Assembly: GCF_030818905.1 (NCBI RefSeq)
Contig: NZ_JAUTAZ010000001.1
Coordinates: forward strand, 1,922,001 to 1,986,000
Origin: Microbacterium sp. SORGH_AS_0888
GTDB lineage: Bacteria > Actinomycetota > Actinomycetes > Actinomycetales > Microbacteriaceae
Reading direction: 5' to 3'
Length of the DNA stretch: 64,000 nt
This document shows, piece after piece, positions 36,793 through 45,639 of this stretch. The position numbers were made by a program, and so were the translations under genes. Each line of letters begins with the position of its first letter. The first letter of the stretch is position 1. Below the pieces are notes generated by a model. The model saw nothing but the letters and a program-made list of their open reading frames with translations, was not told the DNA's origin and did not search any database.

Positions 36793-37862
36793 CCGCCCGC
36801 CGTGCCGGCGTATCGATCCGGCTGAAACTGGCGCTCAGCTACGCCGGCTTCCTCATCGTCGCGGGCGGCGCACTCGTGGTGGTGGGCCTGCTGGTCCTGC
36901 GTTTCGTCCCGCAGGGCGCGCTGTTCGGCACGGACGGCGGGTGGGCCCCCAATCGGATGGATCTGCTCGAGGTCTTCACGCGATATGCGGCGTGGGCCAT
37001 CCTCGCGCTGGTGCTGTTCGGGCTCGTCGGAGGCTGGGTGCTGGCGGGCATCGTCCTGCGTCCGTTGACGCGGATGACGAACACGGTCGCCCGCATACGC
37101 GACGGCGACCTGGACCTCCGCGTCGCGCTGCCCGGGCGACGTGACGAACTCACCGAGCTCGCGGACACCCTCGACGCGATGCTCGACCGCCTCGCGCGCA
37201 CCCTGGAGGAGGAGCGCCGCTTCGCCGCGAACGCGTCGCACGAGCTGCGTACCCCGCACGCCGTCATCCGCACGCTGGTGGAGGTCGCCGAGGCCGACCC
37301 CGAGGGCCGCGACATCGAGAGGACACTTGCGCGTATCGGCGCGACGAACGATCGGGCGATCGCCACGACCGAGGCGTTGCTCGCGCTCGCGAAGGTCGGC
37401 AGCGGTGCGCCGCTGGCGCTCGGGAGGGTGGACCTGTCGGCGGTCGTGACGGCGGCGCTGGCCGACGTCGATGCGGATGCCGCTGCTCGCCGCATCCGCA
37501 TCGAGACCGATCTGCGCCCCTCGCCCGTCACCGCCGACGGGGCGCTGATGAGCAGGCTCGCGGCGAACCTGCTGCGCAACGCCGTCGTGCACAACGTCGA
37601 CGGGGGCTGGATCCGGGTCTGCGCCCAGGAGGGGGTGCTGACCGTGGAGAACGGCGGCGAGCACGTCTCAGCCCCGGTCGCCGCGACGCTGACCGAGCCT
37701 TTCGTGCGCGGCGCCGGGCGCACCCGTGGCGGCAGCACGCGCCCCGGATCGGGTCTGGGGCTGGCCATCGTCGCCTCCATCGTGCGGGCGCACAGCGGCA
37801 CGCTCACCGTCGTCGCGCGCGCCGGCGGCGGGCTGCGGGTGACGATCAGGCTTCCTCGCTGA
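36789..37862 (+). CDS. Sensor histidine kinase
   Basis: A 357-residue membrane kinase starting at GTG. Two membrane helices (about 14-38 and 66-90) enclose a very short outer loop of about 28 residues, then HAMP, H-box NASHELRTPHAVIR, N-box NLLRNAVVHN and G-box GSGLGLAIVASIVRAHSG. The small outer loop suggests membrane or lipid-phase sensing. Its last 195 bp overlap the opposite-strand VanZ-like gene. Confidence 0.95.
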
Positions 37863-38258
37863 GGCCCAGATGGCCCGTGCCACGACGGTCAGGACGACCC
37901 CGATCGCACCGCCGCACGTGTTCCACAGCACGTCGCTCAGGTCCGGCACCCGACCGGGAATGCCCTCCTGCGCGAGCTCCACGCCCGTCGACAGCACGAG
38001 TGCGGCGAGGATGCCGACGAGCCACGCACGTCGGGGCAGGACGAACGCCATCGCCACGCCAAGCGGGATGAACAGCGCCGTGTTCATGATCTGGTCCGGC
38101 TCACCGGGAAGCCGCACGAGCGCCGGCCACACGATGTCCTCCACGAGGCCGCGCAGCGGGTGGACGATCGCGCGCGGAGCGAGCGTGAGCGCCGAGATCA
38201 CGGCGACGGCGACGGCCGCGACGACGACACGGGCGGGCGAGATTCGAATGTGATGCAT
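37668..38258 (-). CDS. VanZ-like membrane protein
   Basis: A 196-residue protein started at MHHIRIS (GGAGGAG just upstream). Four hydrophobic segments with the VanZ-family QIMNTALFIPLGVAMAFVLPRR and ELAQEGIPGRVPDLSDVLWNTCGGAIG. The conserved domain ends near residue 135; the remaining roughly 60 residues are hydrophilic, low-complexity and lie antisense to the end of the histidine kinase. This tail looks like read-through after loss of an original stop. Function of the family is unclear apart from teicoplanin resistance in enterococci. Confidence 0.82.
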   Translation of the reverse strand: MHHIRISPARVVVAAVAVAVISALTLAPRAIVHPLRGLVEDIVWPALVRLPGEPDQIMNTALFIPLGVAMAFVLPRRAWLVGILAALVLSTGVELAQEGIPGRVPDLSDVLWNTCGGAIGVVLTVVARAIWASARKPDRHPQPAAGARDDGERAAVRPHDGGDDGQPQTRSGARAAATGAPGAAHERLGQRRGDRG

Positions 38259-38321
38259 GTCTCCTCCGGGGGTCTGGTTCGACCAGTCCACGCGAAGGGG
38301 TGTTGCGGGAGCGTATGCGTC

Positions 38322-38978
38322 TCAGCCCGCCCAGCGACGGCACCACTCGTGCATCACGACCGCGGCGGCGGCGGCCGCGTTGATCGAGCGTGTCGAGCCG
38401 TACTGCGTGATCTCGATGTGTCCGGATGCCGAAGCCAGCGCCTGGGCGGAGAGTCCCGGTCCCTCCTGCCCGAACAGGAGCACGCATCGCTCGGGCAGGT
38501 CGGCGCGGTCGACGGGCACGGCGCCGGTCGTGTTGTCGACCGCGAGGATCGGCATCCCGTTCTCCGCCGCCCACGCCGTGAAGGCGGCGACGTCCTCGTG
38601 GTGGACGATGTGCTGGTACCGGTCGGTGACCATGGCGCCGCGGCGGTTCCAGCGGCGGCGGCCGATGATGTGCACGGACTCGGCGAGGAACGCGTTGGCG
38701 CTGCGGACGATCGAGCCGATGTTCAGGTCGTGCTGCCAGTTCTCGATCGCGACGTGGAACGGATGCCGCCGCGCATCGAGGTCGGCGACGATCGCCGCCA
38801 TGCGCCAGTAGCGGTAGCGGTCGACGACGTTCCGGGTGTCGCCCCCGGCGAGCAGCTCGGGGTCGAGGCGCGGGTCTTCGGGCCAGGCGTCCGGGCCGCC
38901 GGGCCAGGGTCCGACGCCGTGCTGCGGCGCCTGGTCCCCGGCGTCGCCGCCCTCGACGCGGTCCGTGTCCTCGTGCAC
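38322..38978 (-). CDS. TrmH/SpoU-family RNA 2'-O-methyltransferase
   Basis: A 218-residue SPOUT methyltransferase. Motif 1 NIGSIVRSANAFLAE, motif 2 LLFGQEGPGLS and motif 3 STRSINAAAAAAVVMHEW form the SAM-binding trefoil knot. It methylates a ribose in tRNA or rRNA. The start is taken as GTG 38978; the N-terminal 45 residues are acidic and probably disordered. Confidence 0.87.
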   Translation of the reverse strand: MHEDTDRVEGGDAGDQAPQHGVGPWPGGPDAWPEDPRLDPELLAGGDTRNVVDRYRYWRMAAIVADLDARRHPFHVAIENWQHDLNIGSIVRSANAFLAESVHIIGRRRWNRRGAMVTDRYQHIVHHEDVAAFTAWAAENGMPILAVDNTTGAVPVDRADLPERCVLLFGQEGPGLSAQALASASGHIEITQYGSTRSINAAAAAAVVMHEWCRRWAG

Positions 38979-39114
38979 CCGCGCCAGCCTACCCACCCGG
39001 CCGGCCCCGTGCCCCGCGCCCGCTCGCGCCGGGATCCCCGCCGAGCTCGCTCGTCCGCGTCTCGATGCGACGCGTGGCCTCGGCGAAAGAGGGGCACCAG
39101 GACGCGGAAGCAGG

Positions 39115-39130
39115 TTTCGGGGGACCGAAA
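39115..39130. promoter_or_regulatory. MntR box 1 (candidate)
   Basis: Perfect TTTCGG-N4-CCGAAA palindrome, 20 bp before the mntH start. Identical arms occur in box 2, with centres 28 bp apart. Confidence 0.65.
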
Positions 39131-39142
39131 AACAGGGTAGGT

Positions 39143-39158
39143 TTTCGGCATGCCGAAA
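39143..39158. promoter_or_regulatory. MntR box 2 (candidate), centred on the start codon
   Basis: Perfect 16-bp palindrome TTTCGGCATGCCGAAA with the mntH ATG in its centre (39150-39152). Binding here would block transcription elongation or the ribosome-binding region. Confidence 0.65.
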
Positions 39159-40424
39159 GTCATTGCGGAGGAGGGGGTCGCGCCGGCTCGCGCCCGCGAC
39201 ACGCGGCTCGTCTGGCTGCTGGGGCCCGCCCTCGTCGCCGGCGTCGCCTACCTCGACCCGGGCAACGTCGCCAGCAACATGACGGCCGGAGCCCTGTTCG
39301 GCTACCTGCTCGTCTGGGTCGTCATCGCGGGCAACCTCATGGCCTGGCTCGTACAGTACCTGTCCGCGAAGCTCGGCATCGTCACCGGCCGGAGCCTGCC
39401 GCAGCTGCTGGGCGACCGCATCCACCGCCCCTGGGCGCGGCGCGCCTACTGGCTGCAGGCCGAGGTCGTCGCGATGGCGACCGACATCGCCGAGGTCATC
39501 GGCGGCGCGGTCGCGCTCCAGCTCCTGTTCGGGCTGCCGCTCGTCTGGGGCGGCGCCATCACGGGAGCCGTCTCGATCGCCCTGCTCGTCTTCCAGGCAC
39601 GGCGCGGCGCACGCGCCTTCGAGACCGTCGTCATCGGGATGCTGCTGGTCATCGCGATCGGCTTCTGCGCGGGCATCGTGGTCGCTCCCCCGGACCCGGC
39701 CGGCATCGCCGGCGGGCTGGTGCCGCGGTTCGAGGGAACGCAGTCGGTCCTGCTGGCGGCATCCATCCTCGGCGCGACGATCATGCCGCACGCGATCTAC
39801 GCCCACTCGGCCCTCTCCCGCGACCGGTTCCGCCCGGCAGGGGCGACGGGGCCCGCGATGTCCGCCGCGCGGATCGGCTCCCTCCTGCGCGCGACCCGAT
39901 GGGACGTCACGATCGCGATGGCCGTCGCCGGCACCGTCAACGTCGTGATGCTGCTGCTGGCGGCGTCCAGCCTCGCGGGCGTGCCCGGAACCGACTCCCT
40001 CGAGGGCGCCTACGCCGCGATCCGCGAGGGCATCGACCCGGTGGTCGCGACCCTGTTCGCGGTGGGACTGCTCGCGAGCGGCCTGGCCTCGACCGCGGTC
40101 GGGGCCTACGCGGGCTCGGAGATCATGGCGGGCCTGCTGCGGGTGCGCGTCCCGGTGGTCGTGCGGCGGCTCGTGACCCTGGTGCCCGCGCTCGCGATCC
40201 TCGCGGTCGGCGCCGATCCGACATGGGCCCTCGTGCTCAGCCAGGTCGTGCTGTCGTTCGGCATCCCGTTCGCCCTCGTGCCGCTCGTCTGGCTGACGGC
40301 CCGACGAGGCGTGCTGGGCGTGTTCCGCAACCGCACGCTGACGACGGTCGCCGGCGCCGCCGCATCCGTGCTCCTCATCGCGCTGAACGGCGTCCTCCTG
40401 TGGCTCGTGGCGACCGGCGGGTAG
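39150..40424 (+). CDS. mntH: NRAMP-family divalent metal (Mn2+) transporter
   Basis: A 424-residue protein with eleven predicted membrane helices. The metal-binding DPGN motif is in AGVAYLDPGNVASNM and the second site in MPHAIYAHSAL. It imports Mn2+ (possibly Fe2+) with protons. The following gene, 9 nt downstream, is an MntR-type regulator, and two identical palindromes cover the promoter and start codon, so the operon is likely repressed by manganese. Confidence 0.95.
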   Translation: MPKVIAEEGVAPARARDTRLVWLLGPALVAGVAYLDPGNVASNMTAGALFGYLLVWVVIAGNLMAWLVQYLSAKLGIVTGRSLPQLLGDRIHRPWARRAYWLQAEVVAMATDIAEVIGGAVALQLLFGLPLVWGGAITGAVSIALLVFQARRGARAFETVVIGMLLVIAIGFCAGIVVAPPDPAGIAGGLVPRFEGTQSVLLAASILGATIMPHAIYAHSALSRDRFRPAGATGPAMSAARIGSLLRATRWDVTIAMAVAGTVNVVMLLLAASSLAGVPGTDSLEGAYAAIREGIDPVVATLFAVGLLASGLASTAVGAYAGSEIMAGLLRVRVPVVVRRLVTLVPALAILAVGADPTWALVLSQVVLSFGIPFALVPLVWLTARRGVLGVFRNRTLTTVAGAAASVLLIALNGVLLWLVATGG

Positions 40425-40433
40425 CCTGAAGGG

Positions 40434-41072
40434 GTGCGCGTGTCCGCCGTCGCAGACGACTACCTCAAGTCGATCTACCACCACACCGAGTGGCAGGATG
40501 CGCGCATCACGCCCTCGCGTCTGGCGACCGAGCTCGGGCTCGCACCCTCCAGCGTCACCGAGATGGTGCGAAAGCTCGCCGCGCAGGGGCTCGTGAGCCA
40601 CCGACGCTACGGTCCGATCTCGCTGACGGTCGAGGGGCAACGACGGGCCGCGGCGATCGTGCGGCGCCACCGTCTCATCGAGACGTGGCTCGTGCAGGAG
40701 TACGGCTACACCTGGGACGAGGTGCACGACGAGGCCGAGATCCTCGAGCACGCACTGAGCGACCGGCTCCTGGACCGCATCGACGAGCGGCTGGGGCACC
40801 CGCGGTTCGACCCGCACGGCGATGCGATCCCGGATGCGGACGGCACGATCGAGCGCGTGCCGTTCGTGCAGCTGCGCGACGCCGCGCCGGGCCACCGCGG
40901 CCGCATCCTGCGGGTGAGCGACCGCGACCCGGAGCTGCTGCGCGAGCTCGAACGGCTCGGCGTCGACGTGGGGCGCGAGGCGACCGTGACCGGCACCGGC
41001 GCGCTGCGCCTCGACGGCGAGCCGATCACGCTGCCCCGCGACGCGGAGCACGCGATCTGGCTGTCGATCTGA
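40434..41072 (+). CDS. mntR: DtxR/MntR-family metalloregulator
   Basis: A 212-residue protein started at GTG 40434. N-terminal winged helix (ITPSRLATELGLAPSSVTEMVRKL), dimerisation and metal-binding domain (RRHRLIETWL; DEVHDEAEILEHALSD) and a C-terminal SH3-like FeoA domain. Linkage to mntH indicates manganese sensing rather than iron. Confidence 0.9.
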   Translation: MRVSAVADDYLKSIYHHTEWQDARITPSRLATELGLAPSSVTEMVRKLAAQGLVSHRRYGPISLTVEGQRRAAAIVRRHRLIETWLVQEYGYTWDEVHDEAEILEHALSDRLLDRIDERLGHPRFDPHGDAIPDADGTIERVPFVQLRDAAPGHRGRILRVSDRDPELLRELERLGVDVGREATVTGTGALRLDGEPITLPRDAEHAIWLSI

Positions 41073-41084
41073 GGCCGGACGCCC

Positions 41085-42047
41085 TCAGCGGCGAGCTGCC
41101 TCGAAGGGCCACCGCATCCGGGTCGTGTTCTCGCACATGACCCACAGCCGCTCGCCCACGGCGGGATCCCGCGTGAGCTTGGCCGGCGTCGAACGGCGCG
41201 GCTCGCCGCGAACGAGCATGCCGGGACCCCACATCTGGCCCCCCTCGACCGCCGGGTCGGCGAGCGCGCGCACGAGCGGCCAGGCGCCGTGCTCCTTGGA
41301 CTGGGTGATGGGCGCCTGCAGGTTGTCGACGAAACGACCCATGCGGCTGGGCTCGTTGACGCCCTGTATGCCGGGCGTGCGCCCGCTCGGGGAGTATCCG
41401 GGGTGGGCGATGACGCTCGCCACCGGCACCCCTCCCGTGCGGAGCCGGCGATCCGCCTCCAGCCCGATGGCGGTCGTGGCGACCTTGGACTGCACGTAGG
41501 CGCGCCAGGCGGAGTAGCCGCTCGCCAGCTGCGGGTCGACGGGGTCGTAGTTGCCCATCGAGGTGGACATGCTGCCGAGCCACACCATGCGGCCGCGTCC
41601 CGCAGCGAGGGTCGTGAGCAGCGCGCCCGCGAGGGCGAAGTGGCCGAGCACGTTGGTGGCCAGCACGATCTCGTTGCCGTCACGGGTGGTCTGGCGCTGC
41701 TTGGGCGGGTGGACCATCCCGGCGTTGAGCAGGAGTCCGTCGATGCGGCCGCGCTGCCGCACGGTGGCGGCGGCGGCACGCACGGAGCCGAGATTGCTGG
41801 TGTCGAGCAGAAGCGTCTCGATGGCGCCGGGGATGCGGTCGTTGTCGGCCAGGCGTGCGGTCGCGGCCGCGCGGGCGGCGGCGAGCCGGTTGGGACTGCG
41901 ACCGGTCATGATCACCTGGGCGCCGGCGCGGGCGAGCTGCTCCGAGGCGAAGAAGCCGATCCCGGCGTTGGCGCCCGTGACGAGGTACGTCCGGCCGGTC
42001 AGGTCGGGCAGGTGGCGCGGATCCCAGTCCGCCGCACGCGCGCTCAC
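41085..42047 (-). CDS. SDR-family oxidoreductase
   Basis: A 320-residue retinol-dehydrogenase-like SDR started at GTG. Cofactor motif TGANAGIG, LLLNAGM replaces the usual NNAG, catalytic Ser in WLGSMS and Tyr-Lys in YVQSK. Substrate unknown. Convergent with mntR with only 12 bp between. Confidence 0.9.
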   Translation of the reverse strand: MSARAADWDPRHLPDLTGRTYLVTGANAGIGFFASEQLARAGAQVIMTGRSPNRLAAARAAATARLADNDRIPGAIETLLLDTSNLGSVRAAAATVRQRGRIDGLLLNAGMVHPPKQRQTTRDGNEIVLATNVLGHFALAGALLTTLAAGRGRMVWLGSMSTSMGNYDPVDPQLASGYSAWRAYVQSKVATTAIGLEADRRLRTGGVPVASVIAHPGYSPSGRTPGIQGVNEPSRMGRFVDNLQAPITQSKEHGAWPLVRALADPAVEGGQMWGPGMLVRGEPRRSTPAKLTRDPAVGERLWVMCENTTRMRWPFEAARR

Positions 42048-42144
42048 GCGTCGAGCCTAACGCTGCCGCATCCGGTGTTCGCCCCGTCCGGACCCCCTGC
42101 ACCGTCAGGCTCGCGGTCGCGGCGGCACCCGGCGGATCCGCACC

Positions 42145-42212
42145 TGCGGGGATCGTCGCCGACACGCCGGCCCGGCGGCATCCGGCGCGGCGTGTCGCGC
42201 ACGATCCCCGCA
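42145..42212. repeat. Dispersed palindrome family B, copy 2
   Basis: Arms 42145-42169 and 42188-42212 share TGCGGGGATCGT / ACGATCCCCGCA and GACACGCCG / CGGCGTGTC with a few central mismatches. Near-duplicate of the hairpin at 20355. It lies in the 265-bp gap before the HAD gene; a short CACCGG array (42271-42294) follows. Confidence 0.78.
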
Positions 42213-42312
42213 CCGAGGCACGGGGCGAGCACGAGCCGGGCTCGGGCAGGAGCCGAGCTCGGGCACGAACCGGCACCGGCACCGGCACCGGCAAAGCGCC
42301 TAGGCTGGCGGC

Positions 42313-43095
42313 ATGCGCACGCGCGACGACATCGAGTGCTGGCTGACCGACATGGACGGCGTGCTGGTGCACGACAACCGGCCGATCCCGGGCGCGGCGG
42401 AGCTGCTCGCCCAGTGGCGCGACCGCGGCACGCCGTTCCTGGTGCTGACCAACAACCCGATCTTCACCCCGCGGGACCTCAGCGCGCGGCTCGCACGCTC
42501 GGGCCTCGACGTCCCGGAGGACCGCATCTGGACGTCGGCGCTCGCGACCGCGGAGTTCCTCAAGACCCAGATGCCGGGCGCCACCGCGTTCGTCATCGGC
42601 GAGGCGGGGCTGACGACGGCGCTGTACGAGGCCGGTGTCGTCATGACCGAGACCCAGCCCGACTACGTCGTGGTGGGCGAGACCCGGCAGTACTCGTTCG
42701 AGGCGATCACGCAGGCGATACGCTTCATCAACGCGGGGGCGCGGTTCATCATCACCAACCCGGATGCGACGGGTCCGACGCCGTTCGGGATCGTCCCGGC
42801 CACGGGTTCCTTCGCCGCGATGATCACGCATGCCACCGGCAAGGAGCCCTACGTCGTCGGCAAGCCCAACCCGATGATGTTCCGCTCGGCGCTGAACCGC
42901 ATCGGGGCGCACTCGGAGAGCACCGGCATGATCGGCGACCGCATGAACACGGATGTCGTCGCCGGCATCGAGGCGGGCCTGCACACCGTGCTCGTCATGA
43001 CCGGCATCAGCGACCCCGCGGAGATCGAACGCTACCCGTTCCGCCCCGACGAGGTGCTGGGTTCGGTGGCCGACCTGCTCGTCTCGAACGACTGA
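42313..43095 (+). CDS. HAD-superfamily phosphatase, NagD-like
   Basis: A 260-residue class IIA HAD hydrolase. Nucleophile motif LTDMDGVLV, TNN (LVLTNNPIF), Lys in GKPNPMMF and acidic motif IGDRMNTDV. It dephosphorylates small sugar phosphates or nucleotides. Stands alone. Confidence 0.93.
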   Translation: MRTRDDIECWLTDMDGVLVHDNRPIPGAAELLAQWRDRGTPFLVLTNNPIFTPRDLSARLARSGLDVPEDRIWTSALATAEFLKTQMPGATAFVIGEAGLTTALYEAGVVMTETQPDYVVVGETRQYSFEAITQAIRFINAGARFIITNPDATGPTPFGIVPATGSFAAMITHATGKEPYVVGKPNPMMFRSALNRIGAHSESTGMIGDRMNTDVVAGIEAGLHTVLVMTGISDPAEIERYPFRPDEVLGSVADLLVSND

Positions 43096-43139
43096 GACGA
43101 CGTCCGTCCGACGCCCTCATCGGGGCGGATGCCGACGAC

Positions 43140-43421
43140 TCAGCGGTAGTAGGTCATGCTGAAGCCGTAGCCTCGACCCTCACCCCGGTCCGCGCAGGAG
43201 TCACCCGCGTACACCTGGCCGCCGGTGGCGGTGATGAGCCGAGAGGTGAACCACTCGGCAGCCTCGCACGCGCCCTGCGATGGGAAGTGCTCGAGGACGA
43301 TCGTGTGGCTGGGCCGCTCGGCGGCCGAGACGGTCGCCGCCTGCGCCGGAGCGGCGACGGCGGCGGCGAGCACGGCGGCACCGGCGGTGGTGAGCGCGGC
43401 GAGGGGAGCACGGTTCTTCAC
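43140..43421 (-). CDS. Small secreted protein of unknown function
   Basis: A 93-residue protein started at GTG 43421 with GGAAGGA upstream. Clear signal peptide with cleavage after APAQA; the mature roughly 63 residues contain two cysteines (EAAEWF region and GDSCADRG) that could form a disulfide. The pattern HTIVLEHFPSQGACEAAEWF is like other short actinobacterial secreted proteins of no known role. Confidence 0.75.
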   Translation of the reverse strand: MKNRAPLAALTTAGAAVLAAAVAAPAQAATVSAAERPSHTIVLEHFPSQGACEAAEWFTSRLITATGGQVYAGDSCADRGEGRGYGFSMTYYR

Positions 43422-43570
43422 GGGGGGATTCCTTCCGTATCGGACGCCGTCAGTGTTCCACGAAAACCGTCGCGCGCGCGGAATCCCTCCACAGGCCCCG
43501 GCTTCGTCGCGCGGCCGGCACCCGATCGTGGTCGATGCGCGGGACGATCGAGCGGATGCCGCGCCCCTCG

Positions 43571-44149
43571 CTACTGCGGGGCGAGCCCGAGGTCGTCGAG
43601 GTCGATCGCGGCGAGCCACTGCAGACCCTCCGCCTCGACGGCTGCCTGCGCGCCGGTCTTGCGGTCCACGATGACGGCGACCGCGACGGGCTCGGCGCCC
43701 TCACGGCGCAGCGCCTCGACGGCCTTGAGCGCCGACTGCCCGGTGGTCGAGGTGTCCTCGACCACGACGACGCGCTTGCCCGCGACGTCCGCGCCCTCGA
43801 TCTGACGACCGCGGCCGTGGTCCTTCGGCTCCTTGCGCACGACGAACGCATCGAGCGGAGTGCCCGCGCGCACCGACTCGTGGAGCACGGCGTTGGCGAT
43901 CGGGTCGGCGCCGAGGGTCAGCCCGCCGACCGCGACGATGCCGTCGACGTCGCGGACGAGGTCGAGCATGATGCGCCCGATCGCGGGAGCCGCGCGATGG
44001 TCGAGCGTGAGCTTGCGCATGTCGACGTAGTACGACGCCTTCTTTCCGCTGGAGAGCGTGAAGTCGCCGTGGAACACCGCCTCGGCGGTGATGAGCGCGA
44101 TGAGCGCCTGGCGGTCGGCCTCGAGCTCGGGAGTGGATGCGGTGGTCAC
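43571..44149 (-). CDS. pyrE: Orotate phosphoribosyltransferase
   Basis: A 192-residue phosphoribosyltransferase. The PRPP loop is VVVVEDTSTTGQSALKA and GGLTLGADPIA precedes it; the N-terminal SGKKASYYVDMRKLTL is the orotate-binding region. It makes orotidine 5'-phosphate in pyrimidine synthesis. Confidence 0.95.
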   Translation of the reverse strand: MTTASTPELEADRQALIALITAEAVFHGDFTLSSGKKASYYVDMRKLTLDHRAAPAIGRIMLDLVRDVDGIVAVGGLTLGADPIANAVLHESVRAGTPLDAFVVRKEPKDHGRGRQIEGADVAGKRVVVVEDTSTTGQSALKAVEALRREGAEPVAVAVIVDRKTGAQAAVEAEGLQWLAAIDLDDLGLAPQ

Positions 44150-44222
44150 GACGTCGAGTCTACGGATGCCGGCGCGCCGTCGCCGGGTGGCCGGGATGTC
44201 GCGTCCCGGCCACCCGCGCCGG

Positions 44223-44616
44223 CTACTGCGCGTCCAGCGGGAGGAGGATGCTCTTCACGCGCGAGTCGGTCGCGAGGAGCTCCTGCACCGCCGGGTCCTG
44301 AAAGGCGGCGACGAGCTTCTTCACGTTGTCGGCGTCGGCGCAGTCGGACCCGATCGTCAGCTGACCGGCGAAATCGTCGGGTGCCGGCGGGGCGAGGATC
44401 TGCTTGCGGATGTCGATGCCCGCGTCCAGGCAGTACTCGGTGCAGCCGACGGGCGAGCAGCGTGACGCACTGTGCGAGCGTCGACCTGCCCGCGCCGGAG
44501 GGTCCGGCCACCGCGACGATCTCGCCGCTGGCGACGGAGGAGTCGAGGCCGTCGAGCACGGTGGTGGCGTCGGCGCCGTGGCCGACGACCTTCGTGAGCC
44601 GGTCGAGCTGGATCAT
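44223..44616 (-). pseudogene. metN/metQ deletion remnant (methionine ABC importer)
   Basis: Leftward from ATG 44616 the sequence reads as the start of a MetN ATPase (MIQLDRLTKVV; Walker A GPSGAGRST; LAQCVTLL) for about 56 codons. It then switches, in another frame, to the C-terminal part of a MetQ binding protein (LDAGIDIRKQIL ... NVKKLVAAFQDPAVQELL ... LPLDAQ, stop at 44223). The rest of metN, all of metI and the first two-thirds of metQ are gone. A single internal deletion with junction near 44455 explains it. No functional product is expected. Confidence 0.8.
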
Positions 44617-44737
44617 GACGCCCGACCACAGGGTCTTGTGGACTCGGGCGTGAACCCCGAGCCGTCCCACGGCGCCCGGCGACCCCGCGTGACGGCTCGC
44701 GCGCGGGCGCGTGAGGCGATGCGCCACAAGCCGCGCC

Positions 44738-45514
44738 CTACCAGCGGGCGACGATGCGCGCGGCCATGCCGGCCATGAGCCGCGTGGGGATGAATCGGGT
44801 CAGGGCGGCGACCGCGGCGTTGGCCCGACCGGACACGACGCTGGGCGGCGTGCGGCGGCGGTCCAGCGCAGCGAGGCCCGTCGCCACGACCTGCTCGACC
44901 GCCTGGAACCCGCCCACCGACGGGTCCTCGATGCCGGCGACGGAGAAGAAGTCCGTCCGGGTCGCGCCCGGAGACAGTGCCATCACCTTCACCCCGTGCG
45001 CCCGCGCCTCGTGCCACACGGCCTCGGAGAACGTCCGCACGAACGTCTTGCTCGCGCCGTACACGGCCATGCCCGGGATCGGCTGGTAGCTCGCGGTGCT
45101 GGCGATGTTCACGATCGCGCCCCGCCGGGCCGCCACCATCGCCGGCAGGAAGGCGCGCGTCACGTCCACGAGCGCGCGGACGTCGAGGTCGATCTCCCGC
45201 TCGAGGCGTTCCGCATCCGTCGCGATGAGCGCGCCGTGCGTGCCGAACCCGGCGTTGTTGACGACGACGTCGACCTCGCCCTCGATCACGTCGCGCAGCC
45301 ACCGGCCCGCTCCCGGCTCGGCGAGATCGCGAGCGAGGACCTCGGCGCGGATCCCGTTCGCGGCCGTCAGCTCCGACGCGAGCGCCTCGAGCCGGTCCGC
45401 GCGACGCGCGACCAGCACGACGTCGGACCCGCGAGCAGCAAGGGCACGGGCGAAGCCCGCCCCGATCCCGGAACTGGCGCCCGTGATGAGGGAGCGACGG
45501 GGGAGGAAGACCAT
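44738..45514 (-). CDS. SDR-family oxidoreductase
   Basis: A 258-residue classical SDR started at MVFLPRRS (AGGAGA upstream). TGASSGIG, NNAG, Ser in NIASTASYQ and catalytic YGASK are all present; the form resembles the DltE-like/YqjQ group. Substrate unknown. Divergent from exonuclease III. Confidence 0.9.
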   Translation of the reverse strand: MVFLPRRSLITGASSGIGAGFARALAARGSDVVLVARRADRLEALASELTAANGIRAEVLARDLAEPGAGRWLRDVIEGEVDVVVNNAGFGTHGALIATDAERLEREIDLDVRALVDVTRAFLPAMVAARRGAIVNIASTASYQPIPGMAVYGASKTFVRTFSEAVWHEARAHGVKVMALSPGATRTDFFSVAGIEDPSVGGFQAVEQVVATGLAALDRRRTPPSVVSGRANAAVAALTRFIPTRLMAGMAARIVARW

Positions 45515-45639
45515 GGCATCTCCTGACTCGGTCCAGCGCACGGTCACGGCGCGATGGTTCGGTGACACCGATTCTCGTCCTCCGGCGAGCACCGCATCAC
45601 GCCGCGGGCGACGGCGTCCCGCGGCTCTAGGCTGGATCC

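Noticed and set aside
38322..41051. 909-codon minus-strand frame running through mntR and mntH into the TrmH gene
   Set aside because: Only the last 218 codons show a protein family (TrmH). The rest is antisense to mntH/mntR and has no family pattern; a GTG at 38978 gives the expected start.
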